Shown piece by piece: positions 54,843 through 64,000 of a stretch of DNA of 64,000 bases. Made by a program: the position numbers and the translations under genes. The stretch's first letter is position 1. Every line of letters begins with the position of its first letter. The stretch is from Ulota crispa (lineage: Eukaryota > Streptophyta > Bryopsida > Orthotrichales > Orthotrichaceae). The stretch spans positions 18,510,483-18,574,482 of the forward strand of contig OY987249.1 in NCBI GenBank assembly GCA_963920765.1, given 5' to 3'. The notes under the pieces were generated by a model, which worked only from the letters and a program-made list of their open reading frames with translations, did no database searches and was not told the DNA's origin.

Positions 54843-56096
54843 TCATATGCTGCTCATCAGTGCAGCGGCATTTACGTTGTTTGTGATGAGTCGATGATGT
54901 GATGGGTCAAAGACTGGAAACTCTACGGAGCCCTTGCATTCGGTACTAGGAAAGATGGGGCAGTTAATGAGAGTAGATCCGTCTTTGGCAACGCAGATCC
55001 AAACTTGGTAGATTTGTCTGTTACCCTTGGCGTCCTTGTTGCAGTCAACTCCAGGAAGATGGCCATCAATTGCAGTGCTGATCGCTTTGCGAACTGCCTC
55101 AATTTCATAATGCTTGCCGTCTGGAACTATTCCTGCAAGAACATACATATGACATCGATTGTAAAGTTCGAACTAGCTTCAACTGGAGATTCTTGAAAAC
55201 GATCACTGCCAGTATCATTCTGGTAAATTCAAAGAGAATCTTTTTCAAAAAGAATAGACTAAAACATTTACCCGCATTCGCAAGGGCAGCAGTAACATCG
55301 TATTTGATGTACAGGTCGAGGGCAGCCTGAAAGTAGCCACGTTGGCCTAGTCCTGAGCAAGTGCCATGCTTCGTCCATTCATGCTTCCAGAAAGTATGAC
55401 TGTCACTTGAGGGACAAGCCAGTGAACCCCAATCGTCGTCCATATCGTCTATCACATCCGCCACCTGCAGTGAAAGACAATGCAGCACATGTCAGTAAAA
55501 AATCAAACAAATGGAAACAAAAGAAAGTCCAATATGACCTATGATGCCTCTCGGTCCTTTTAGTAGTTTACAATACCAGCATCTCAACTAACAACACGAG
55601 CCTCTTGATTTTATTATACCTTGTAGAGAATTATTGATGTGAATTTTTTTGAATGGAAAAGGTGTGGAGCGGTGTGATACCTCCTTAGGGTTGAAAGGTT
55701 CTTTGTCGCAGAACTGAGGCCAAGAGCCGTCATCGTAATCGGGCCAGAGGCCATGAATACCAAACACCGCCTTAGGTTTACTGCTGATTGGAAAACAGCA
55801 GCCCCTCCTTGTATCACAATATGAACCTGGCCACTGCTCGAATCAACCAATCGAAATATCAGCTTGAAAAGTAGAAGCATGCCTCAAGCTGCTTATCACA
55901 TTGCTTTCTTCTCTCAGCTCTCTCTTCCTATAAGGGCATTAAAGCTAAACATGAAGGAAAACGAAGGATGTAGGGCAAAGAATGGCGCGCGCACCTGTTG
56001 CACGAAATAGAAGAAGTCAAAATCCTTTGAGGCCTGCACTACTGAACCGCAAATGACGCTCCAAGCAAGCAACGCCAGTACCACTACGGAAGTCAT
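54843..56096 (-). CDS. Secreted S-like ribonuclease T2, 4 exons
   Basis: Exons in transcript order are 56096-55995, 55833-55681, 55464-55272 and 55132-54843, giving 245 aa. The signal peptide occupies about residues 1-22. FFYFVQQWPGSYC is the typical mature start. CAS I is FGIHGLWP with His61; CAS II is FWKHEWTKHGTC with His113, Glu114, Lys117 and His118, so all catalytic residues are present. Cysteines at 40, 46, 47 and 102 and in the C-terminal half (VDCN, WICV, INCP, TECK) fit the family disulfides. The enzyme cuts RNA through a 2',3'-cyclic phosphate and acts in the vacuole or apoplast, often in phosphate recovery, senescence or defence. The lack of any self-incompatibility context favours the S-like class. 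Confidence 0.95.
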
Positions 56097-58284
56097 CGCC
56101 GTTGTCTCTCTTTTGCAAGCCCTAACAAGCCTGATCCGTTCGTCAAATGCAGATATAGAGTTCTTGAACCGTAAGCAAACAGAGCACCGCTCAAAACCTT
56201 ATTCCTTCGAATTCGCACGATGTTCTTTTGTGATGCACAAAACACGCAATGCAATGCAAGTCAAGGCCATTCTTTTCCGTTCAAGACCTCGGCAGCCGCG
56301 ACGCCTCTGATCTCATCTCGTAGTCGAATTGCACTAACTCAGCCAGAACTTGAAAACACTCAAATCTTTCTCAGGATTTCGAAACTCACCAGCGAATTCG
56401 TTGTTGTTGTAAAAGGCAGATGCTTAATAACTCGAAAACTTTCCGATAAACGCGTAGATCTCAGCGCAACTGGAGAGCCGGTCGAAATGTAAGAGAACTG
56501 CCGCCCTGACGAGAATTACCGCATGATTGTCCACAAATGCAGCTTCAACATGAGTTGAGAAACGGTGTCATCGTAGATGCCAAGGAAAGATTCCAGCGTG
56601 CCACTGCAGCAAAGGCAAAGCGAAGTGTTCAGGAAACTGGGGAAAGAAGCAACAGCAACAATCTTTAGTGTGGTAGTGTGAACGGGTCTCGTGAGACGGA
56701 GTCACGAAGTTCATCCGTGGATGAACGTGGTGGATGGAAAAACGTAACTTGTTCTGGAGCGTAATGAGGTCATTGCGCTTTGTGCGTAAGCTTACTTGGA
56801 TAATTTGCTTGGGACTTGAGGTACATTTATTTTACAAGGATTTACCAATGGTCATTTAAATGTATCAAATAATTTAAACAACACAAAATACATAAACATT
56901 GCTTGAACAAAATTCTTTGCATTTTTGGTGGTCCTCATCAATACCTTAAATGAGATTGTTTGTTTGTTTGGCATATTGAGATCTCCCAAACTATGTGTTC
57001 TCTTGTCACGTGCTAGATATTGTTGGAAAGCTCTCAGCCATGAGGGGTGCATGGGCTTGGTTTTGTGATATATGGGCCTACGGTGAAAAAGTTATTGAAA
57101 TTTGAAAATTTTCATGGATTAAAATTTTAAAATTTACTTTTGTTTTTATTTTGGTGGCGTTCTTGGTATTGTTGGAAAGCTCTCGCCAAGGAGGGGTGCA
57201 CCAAAGCATGATTTAATCAAGATTAAAATTGGGCCAATAGCACAGGGCCACACTAGTACTTGTGAACATAACAACAAAAATTGCGAAGTGGTGTCACATT
57301 ACATTACGCCACTCTTACCACTAAAAAGGAATGTGTGACAATACTTTGTTCAAACAATAGTTACACAAACTAAGGACCTCACACACAAACAATGTCATGT
57401 TTGCACCATTAATTACTCAAGCTCTGCCCTTATTCCTAGTGACTTAATTGTGAGAATGGCATTGCATGAGACCCTTACCCTACACATAAAAAAACCTTAA
57501 TTTATCTTCTAATTTTGCTTGTTGGGAGTAATGTCTATTCCAATAGTAAGATAGCTGCATCCATAAGCGTTGTGTCCCCATGACCGTTACTTAACAATGG
57601 CAGAGGCTAATCAATAAGAAAACAAATGGTTGTGGGTGACTGAGTGATGGTTATGGATGATGAAGTGATGGTTGTGGGTGGCTAGCATGAGGTTTTGAGT
57701 ACCCATCTCACTATTTAAGAACCAACAAGTCTTATTTTTAGCATCTCTTACACATGATTCTTACAATTTCAATGATTTTGGACTTTGAAAAATCCTTGTG
57801 AACAAATGCTTGTAGTTGAAACTTTAAAATTGATGCCAATATTTTTGGTTTCCACTTCCTAACGTACAGTATTTCAAAATTAGTCAATTGCTTTACCTAC
57901 TCCAAAACCCTTATGTCCACGCTTATGGGTGCGCCTACCTTATCCAGAGTAAGATCCCCCACCTTAGTTTGGTGGGCAGCCATTGCAACAGAAGAACATT
58001 TCGCTACCAGAAGTTTTTTAGTCCAGCAGAATTCGGTTATAGAAGAAGACTCACGCGGTGACAGGCCGTCTCCTTATCCACTTACACTACGCTCATCACC
58101 GTGACTTGGAAGAAGCTCTGCCAGTGTGCTTTGCTGCAACAAGTCCAGATTAGACGTTTTGTGGCATCGCCTGTGATCTCAAGCCCCAGTAGCTCTTAAA
58201 ACTCCTGATTTCGGTGTTCCTTCACATATGCCAAGCATTAGGGTTTAGGGTTTTAGCAAAACCTCGGCTTCGAAATCCGCCGCG
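56097..58284. other. Gene-free DNA between the RNase T2 and CRM genes
   Basis: The RNase promoter lies at the left edge on the minus strand. From 57626 to about 57945 the sequence duplicates the two flanks of the TTAA element at 24563-25480 without the element (single TTAA at 57715-57718). A short direct repeat (GTTGGAAAGCTCTC...GAGGGGTGCA) lies near 57024 and 57170. No ORF of note. Confidence 0.45.
58236..58256 (+). promoter_or_regulatory. Telo-box upstream of the CRM gene
   Basis: TTAGGGTTTAGGGTTTT lies about 30-50 bp before the start codon. Telo-boxes of this kind are common near the transcription start of plant genes for translation and organelle biogenesis, which suits the product. Function is inferred from the motif. 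Confidence 0.45.
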
Positions 58285-60412
58285 ATGACGGTGGGACTCA
58301 TGACTGCTGCAGCCTCTTTGCAACACCGAATTCTCCCTCCTTGCTTGCAAATCTCATCTCTTTCCGCGCTTTCTTCCGCCTCACAACACGTCAACCTCCG
58401 CATTATCTCACCCTCCTCTTCGCTTGTATGGGACCTGTCTCCGAGGCGACGGAGGTTCCCCATGGAGTCTCGATTGGGGAGGACTCCTATTGTAATTGCA
58501 GAAGACGAAGACAAAGAAGAAGACGAAGATGAAGAGGACGAAGAGGATGCGTTGGCTTTGTACGAGGAGGAATTAGGACAAGAGGACGAGGAGGAAAAAC
58601 AAAACCCTAACGCAAACCCTAATGGAAACCCTAATGGTGTGACAGTGAAGAGGACGTTTAGGTTGTTAGGAAATAAGGAGAAGAAGGAGCTCCGTGCTTA
58701 TGCGCATCAATTAGGCAGTGATATTTGCGTCCACCAGGTTTGTCTGCTTGCTACAAATCCTTCCGTGTCGAGTATTTTAGAGGGTTTTCAGCTTTTGTAA
58801 AACTCTAAAACTATGTCTGTTGTGTTGCAGTTTGGACATTTTCAATAGTGCTGAAACCCTACTTTTGTTTTGCAGGTTGGGAAATGGGGCTTGACTGCGA
58901 ATTGTGTTACAGCTATCAGTGACGCATTGGAAGCAAACGAACTCGTCAAGGTGATTCTCTTCTCTCTCTTTACTCTCGTGGCGAAACCCTAAATTTTCAA
59001 GGTGGGAAGCCATTCCTGTGGCTTTTCTAACTGTTTAAGGTAGGAGAACCTAAAACCGACAGTTGCTTCAAATATTGTGATCTTTTCGGAGTATAATGGA
59101 ATGTGCTTGTTAGGAAATAGGCACAGATGCAAGCAAAATTGTTTTTGGAATTTTCTGAGATCGTATGAATAAATTAGGAATTGTTGAAGTCAACTCCGTA
59201 GACCTACCTATTGTAGACACTAGACCCCATTGAAATGCTTGTATTGAAATGAAAAAACGACAACAAAAGACCTCATTGAAATGTTCGTATTGAAACGAAA
59301 AAGCGACAACCAAAAGACCATGTCACATGTGCAATTTCTCCGTCACCTACACAATTTATGTTCCCTATACCCCATTATTGTGACAAGTTTTGTTAAACTG
59401 TGTGTCTTGTTAGCCTGTAACGTATGTCTGTTTGTAGATATCGATAAACGACTGGTGTTACATTTAGGTTCTCCTACTTTAGAGCCGTTTCTCGTAATAG
59501 TACGGGTCGTGTCCTCATTTTGGAAAGGATCTTATGCAGTATAGTATATATTTTGCTGTGTTGCAGATTAGGGTTCTGGATAACCTGGATGAGGAGCTTA
59601 ATGATACTGCGACTCAGCTGGAAGGCAAAACCGGAGGTCAGGTTGTGGGAAAGATGGGGAGAACAGTGTTGTTATATCGACCTAGCATGCGCAAGCTCAA
59701 AGCAGCACAAGCAGCTGAACAGAAGGCCTACCAGTACCAAAAGAGGAAAAATGTGCTAGCCTCAAGAGCGGTAATTCCTTCTACTCTCCTCTCCTCTCCA
59801 GGGCCTCTTCAAATAATGAAAATTTCTGATAATATTTATTTTTATGAGTAGGATTAGCACTTTGATGTGATTTAGCGACTAACAAAAGTAGCCACATGCA
59901 ATTAAAGCCCTACTAATCATGCCATTATAGACATGCCATCTGCATCTTGAGCCTTCTCTTTGTAAACCTCCATCTTATTTGCCAACACTGTTCATATGTC
60001 ATTTATAAGGACTTTTAGGAATAATACGAGTTGTTTCATGGCCATGGAACTTTTCTTTACGTATCCTGGAACGTTGTAGAATTGCTTTAAATAAACTTAG
60101 GGATACATAAACTTAATCCTGATTATGCAATGAATAAATAAATGGTAATTTCATATTGTAGTCACTCGGAGGCTATTTTTTGGAAGATGTCTGTGGAGGA
60201 ATTCTGCAATTTTGGAGAGGTTCGCCATTTATGGCCAGTGCTGCGGTGTTGCTGGTTTTTCTCTCCTTGATTTTTCATGCAGATCTTGCAATCTAGATGC
60301 AGGAATGAAAATTTGGTTTCAGGATCATATTGTAATGTACAAAGACCGTGCCCTCTTTGTTCTGCAGAAAAGTAGCAGATCATTTCTAGGAGCTCCGAGG
60401 GGAAAGAGATGA
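58285..60412 (+). CDS. Single CRM (CRS1/YhbY) domain RNA-binding protein, organelle-targeted, 4 exons
   Basis: Exons 58285-58737, 58876-58950, 59567-59770 and 60368-60412 give 258 aa. Residues 1-65 are Ser/Leu/Arg-rich with almost no acidic residues until about 50, as in a plastid or mitochondrial transit peptide. Residues 72-106 are almost entirely acidic, then NPNANPNGNPNG. The CRM domain spans about 129-225: NKEKKELRAYAHQLG, the GKWG loop in HQVGKWGLT (153-156), ALEANELVKIRVLDN, and GKMGRTVLLYRPS. The tail is basic (KAAQAAEQKAYQYQKRKN, ending SFLGAPRGKR). CRM proteins bind RNA in group II intron splicing and in organelle ribosome assembly; a single domain resembles the bacterial YhbY-like plant members. 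The short last exon is the least certain; the alternative is read-through after 59770. Confidence 0.87.
58601..58637 (+). repeat. Telomere-like repeat within the CRM coding exon
   Basis: AAAACCCTAACGC followed by two AAACCCTAATGG units encodes NPNANPNGNPNG. It is in frame and lies between the acidic tract and the CRM domain. Confidence 0.8.
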
Positions 60413-60944
60413 CATTCTTCAGCAGAAAACTGTAACCTTTTTAATCTAGTTTAGATTGGTTTACCGGGTAACCTGATAGTATTCCGGACACGTGTATTGC
60501 TGCTTCACGTCGATGTTTTCCAGGTAGTGGTGTTTCTTTTCCCTCTTCACCATGTATTATTATCTCTACTAGTTCCTTAAAATCATAAGAAGTGCACTTG
60601 AGGTCTAATAGAATTTCTCCTATGGTGAGAAATGGTTCCACACGTATGTACCCTTAGCTGAATAAACTTGCACCTTTGAGGTTCAGGTTCTAAGTTTTTC
60701 TTTCATTATCTGTAAATCATTTCGTCTCAATGACCTTTTATATTCTTGAGATCTAATAACGAAACGTTGTTACCCGAGTGTTCAAATGTGCTTTAAACCT
60801 GAATTAGGCATCGTCATTGGCTTAAATTCTAAACCCTGTAAATTTTGCGAAAAATGTAATGAGAGAGCCTACAGTCAATTTTACAGTGAGGATTGTCACG
60901 AATTCTGTATATCCTCTGGGTCACGGGTACCGGCCTTCGCACTC
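60413..60944 (+). other. 3' flank of the CRM gene
   Basis: Probably 3' UTR at first; no other gene or repeat is seen before the TTAA at 60945. Confidence 0.35.
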
Positions 60945-62080
60945 TTAACCCCTAAATGCCCAAGGCACCAAAATTTTGGTGTTCAGGAAACTTTGAGACC
61001 TTGCTGAAGGCAAATCTATTTGAATGTTAAACAAATTTGAAGTTAGCTTCAATATCAAATTTGAATGTCCTTCATACTAAATTCCAATTATTTATTTTTG
61101 GTGGAAGCTAAACTCTAAACATGTTTGATGTGCACAAAAAAGTGTGCTGAAAATTGTCAAAAAAAATGTGCTGAAATTGTCTCTAAAGAGCTTATGATAA
61201 GCTACCACTTTGGAAAAACATGTACCAAGTTGAAAATAAAGTCAAAATCTCTCCTTGGGCAATGAGGGGCTTTATTGAAAAGTCCATATCTAATAGAACT
61301 TAGATGTGTTTTTGTGCTACCTTCACTTAGGATTTCTCTTTTATAGGAATCATAATCAATTCACTATTAAATTTTCTTTATTCATGATGGTTTTTGGTCA
61401 ATAATTGGAGCTAAAATTTCTTTGTGAGTTAGGTGGTAATTTTTTGATGGTTGCATTGCAAGGTCATTTGTGAAATTGTTGTCATTGATTTGGAAGGAGA
61501 ACCATTAGTTTTGACTAAGCAACAATAAATACCAAATTGTTGTAAGTGGTTGTTTTCCTCTTTTGAACACAAAAGCTCCCATTGTGGCATAACAATTTTT
61601 GGGTGATTGCAATAAAAACAATAAATTAACATTTTAACATTTGTGTAAGGTAGGAGGCTTGAAAATTGTCCAGGCTCTAAAACCGCTCACCCTCTCAAAT
61701 GTACTCTTCCTATACATGCTTTTTTTCATAGGTTTCCAAAATGTACAATTACTGTACATTTGAGGAGGTGAGCAGTTTTAGAGCCCTATGCCACTTTAGC
61801 TTCAAATTCTCATAACTAATTCCACAAAACTCCAAAAAATATGAAATAACTTGAGTTAGATGCCAATTCTTCTTGTCTTTCAAGAAAAATTTACTAAAAA
61901 TATTTCAAGAAGTTCTACCTCCCCAAAATTCAGTTTCAACCCTTAGATAGTCGGTTTATGAGCCTCCTACCTTAACTTTTATGAATATTTTTCAGCACCA
62001 CCACCTAGAAGCCTTGAAGTTCAAAATCGTACGGTTACAATTTTATTGCAATGTTTAATAATGATTTCACAACTACAAAG
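60945..62080. mobile_element. TTAA-type element, long subfamily, right end lost
   Basis: TTAA|CCCCTAAATGCCCAAGG at the left. Homology to the reverse complement of 15855-17729 runs to about 62080 (AATGTTTAATAATGATTT), where it stops before the terminus. A TA-flanked element is nested at 61648-61972. Confidence 0.7.
61648..61972. mobile_element. TA-flanked nested element (AGGTAGGAGGCT ends)
   Basis: TA|AGGTAGGAGGCTTG at the left, AGCCTCCT|TA with intervening ACC at the right, and a central palindrome (ACCGCTCACC...CAAATGTAC, GTACATTTG...GGTGAGC). It is homologous to the repeat after the formiminotransferase stop codon. Confidence 0.7.
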
Positions 62081-62278
62081 CACGTGGAACTGAAGATGGC
62101 TATGCGTGTCTGGATAAGCTAATCCGTGAGTAGGATCAAAGGTGGGGAACCCATTTCCGTGACTTGTATTTCAGTGGGCTTAGAATGACTTTTAACGTGA
62201 GTCTTTTTTTTTTTGTCCTATTTTGAAGAGGACTTTTAACACACTAAATTGCATTTTCTTAAGATGCTATTTTATAAA

Positions 62279-62599
62279 GAGAAAATTTCATGGGTACCCC
62301 TGAAGTTTGCATTATTTATATAGATACCCGTGCTTTTGTAGAAATTGCACAAAATACCCATGAACCAAAAAAATTAGGCTTTTGTTTGTTATGCATGCTA
62401 TTTCATTTTGTTTTTGTGCGCTCGTTGTTTCTTTTTAATTTCATTACACTCCCTTCTTCAACATTGGTCATGAAAGAAGTACAAGCACAGCATGAATGCT
62501 TAAAAATTATGGTTCAAGGGTATTTGTGCACAATTCTCGAAAAAGCAAGGGTATATATGTAAATATTGCAAATTTCAGGGGTATCTATGAAGTTTTCCC
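62279..62599. mobile_element. GGGAAAATTTCATGG family MITE, right-hand copy
   Basis: GAGAAAATTTCATGGGTACC at the left, GAAGTTTTCCC at the right, 321 bp. Flanks TTTTATAAA and TTATATAAA agree at 8 of 9 positions. Confidence 0.88.
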
Positions 62600-63175
62600 T
62601 TATATAAACAAACGGCCTTTCTACAAGAGGGTTTACATGTATTCTTGTAGCTTTAGGTTTAGGTTTTGTCCTTGTAGCATTGACTTGCTTTTTAAGTAAG
62701 GTATCTATTCAAACTTTCTTAAAATGATTTCACTCCATCCAAAGCTTCCTCTGTTACAGCATGTACTTTTGAACTATGAAAAAAATTGCTTGTGGACAAA
62801 TATAATTGTAAACAACATTTGTTCTTGAGTTTGTTGTATACTTGCATATTCAATTCCACATTGCATTTATGAGTCACCATTGCTCCACCTATAATACAAA
62901 AATTGTTTCTAACATATCTCTACCAAAGGTCTAACTTGTTATGGAAATAGGATCTTCTAATGAAATTATTGGTTCTAGAAGAAAAAATTGCAGAGACTTT
63001 TTGATTGCCAATATGTATACAAAGAATTATCTTATTAATATACACATACAATCTACATGGAACCCTTCCACTTGGCATCCATGTTATTTTGTACGATGCA
63101 CATGGACAAGAGAGATAGAACCTACTATAATGGATGGGATTCATCTAGTACCTCTAGGTGGTGGGCTCCCAATCC
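62600..63175. other. Gene-free DNA
   Basis: No gene or repeat recognised. Confidence 0.3.
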
Positions 63176-64000
63176 TTAACCCCTAAAGGACCAATGTCCC
63201 CTTGGGGGACAAATGGGATTTCGGGCATGTACCTATGGCTAATCTACTTTTTGTGATTTTTTTAAACTTTTATATAAGGTGGGGAATTCAAAGATCTACA
63301 TGGGCATCAAAAAATTTCTTCATTCCAACATTTGATGAAGAAGTTATGCATGAATTTATGAAAAACAGTGCTCAAGGGGCAACCAAAAACTTCTTTAAAA
63401 ATTTCTTTTTTTTCAAATAAAAATCTGAAATAGGTTCTTTAGACTTATATAGACGTGGGGAGCTCTGAACCATTCAATTTTGAAAGATGAGATGAAAGTT
63501 ATGAGGAGTTTTTGTTTACGAGCAATTCTAGATTCTCTACTCTAAAATAAACTTTGAAGTCCTTTATTTTACTCAATTTTCAATATTTTGAAAGAAAAAA
63601 AAAAAAAACCAAAGGATGTAGATTGTTTATCACAACATTATGACCATTGAGATTTGCGTTTTTCATTTTTATAATTAAATTCTTAACAATTTAGTGTTTT
63701 GACTCATTCTCTACTTCTTTTTACTTACTATTTTTTCCCCATGTGTTGTATAGTTCCAATTGATTTGAAAATTCTCCCACACATACCTAACTTGGTCTCC
63801 TACATGGGAAAAATAAACCTCAACTTTGTGTAGAGTAATTTTTTTGCTCTAAGAGTGGTCAAAGCCTTCTGAAATTTTTTTGTAGCAGCAAAAGAAAACT
63901 CATTTCTGCAATTCAAATGTAAATATCTCACTCATTTTTGTGTAGATTGAGCTGAATTTTTTAATACATGTACCTCATGTAGTCTACTATAAGATCTTAT
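63176..64000. mobile_element. TTAA-type element cut by the window edge
   Basis: TTAA|CCCCTAAAGGACCAATG, then homologous (inverted) to 52098-53033 through the rest of the window. An 81-codon ORF ends just inside it and is not meaningful. Confidence 0.85.

Overview
The window reads as nuclear DNA of a land plant. The evidence is intron-rich genes with GT-AG introns, plant-restricted protein families (a BURP-domain protein, a CRM/YhbY organelle RNA-binding protein, the plant formiminotransferase-like protein), two nuclear-type tRNAs, and AT-rich intergenic DNA full of small inverted-repeat transposons (MITEs). The sequence does not fix the species. A bryophyte or other non-seed plant is possible, but that is a guess.

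Layout. 1-8.9 kb is gene-free and MITE-rich. 8977-13986 (+) is a 15-exon NADP-dependent isocitrate dehydrogenase. 14-20.5 kb is gene-free and holds nested TTAA-flanked elements and an hAT-like MITE. 20575-23082 (+) is a 3-exon mitochondrial IF1-like ATPase inhibitor with an extra C-terminal membrane segment. 23.1-29.1 kb is MITE-dominated. 29176-32201 (+) is a secreted BURP-domain protein. 33026-35416 (+) is a formiminotransferase-like protein whose last exon lies directly between transposon sequences. 39170-44225 (-) is a 5-exon GDSL esterase/lipase. 44.2-54.8 kb has no convincing protein gene but contains tRNA-Arg(CCT), tRNA-Pro(AGG), a tandem array and further MITEs. 54843-56096 (-) is a 4-exon secreted S-like RNase T2. 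58285-60412 (+) is a plastid- or mitochondrion-type CRM-domain protein. The rest is gene-free.

The genes do not form a pathway; they are ordinary single plant genes. Exon chains were built by hand: every junction keeps frame and lengths fit the families, but no transcript was available.

The notable content is the mobile DNA. The strongest signal is a family of 0.65-1.9 kb elements flanked on both sides by TTAA, with CCCCTAAA...TTTAGGGG ends. A duplicated flank elsewhere in the window gives an empty site with a single TTAA, which is how piggyBac-type transposons insert. Other families are recognised by their target-site duplications: 9-bp (Mutator-like), 8-bp (hAT-like), 3-bp (CACTA-like and PIF/Harbinger-like) and TA (Stowaway-like). 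Introns of several genes have also grown by internal tandem duplication.
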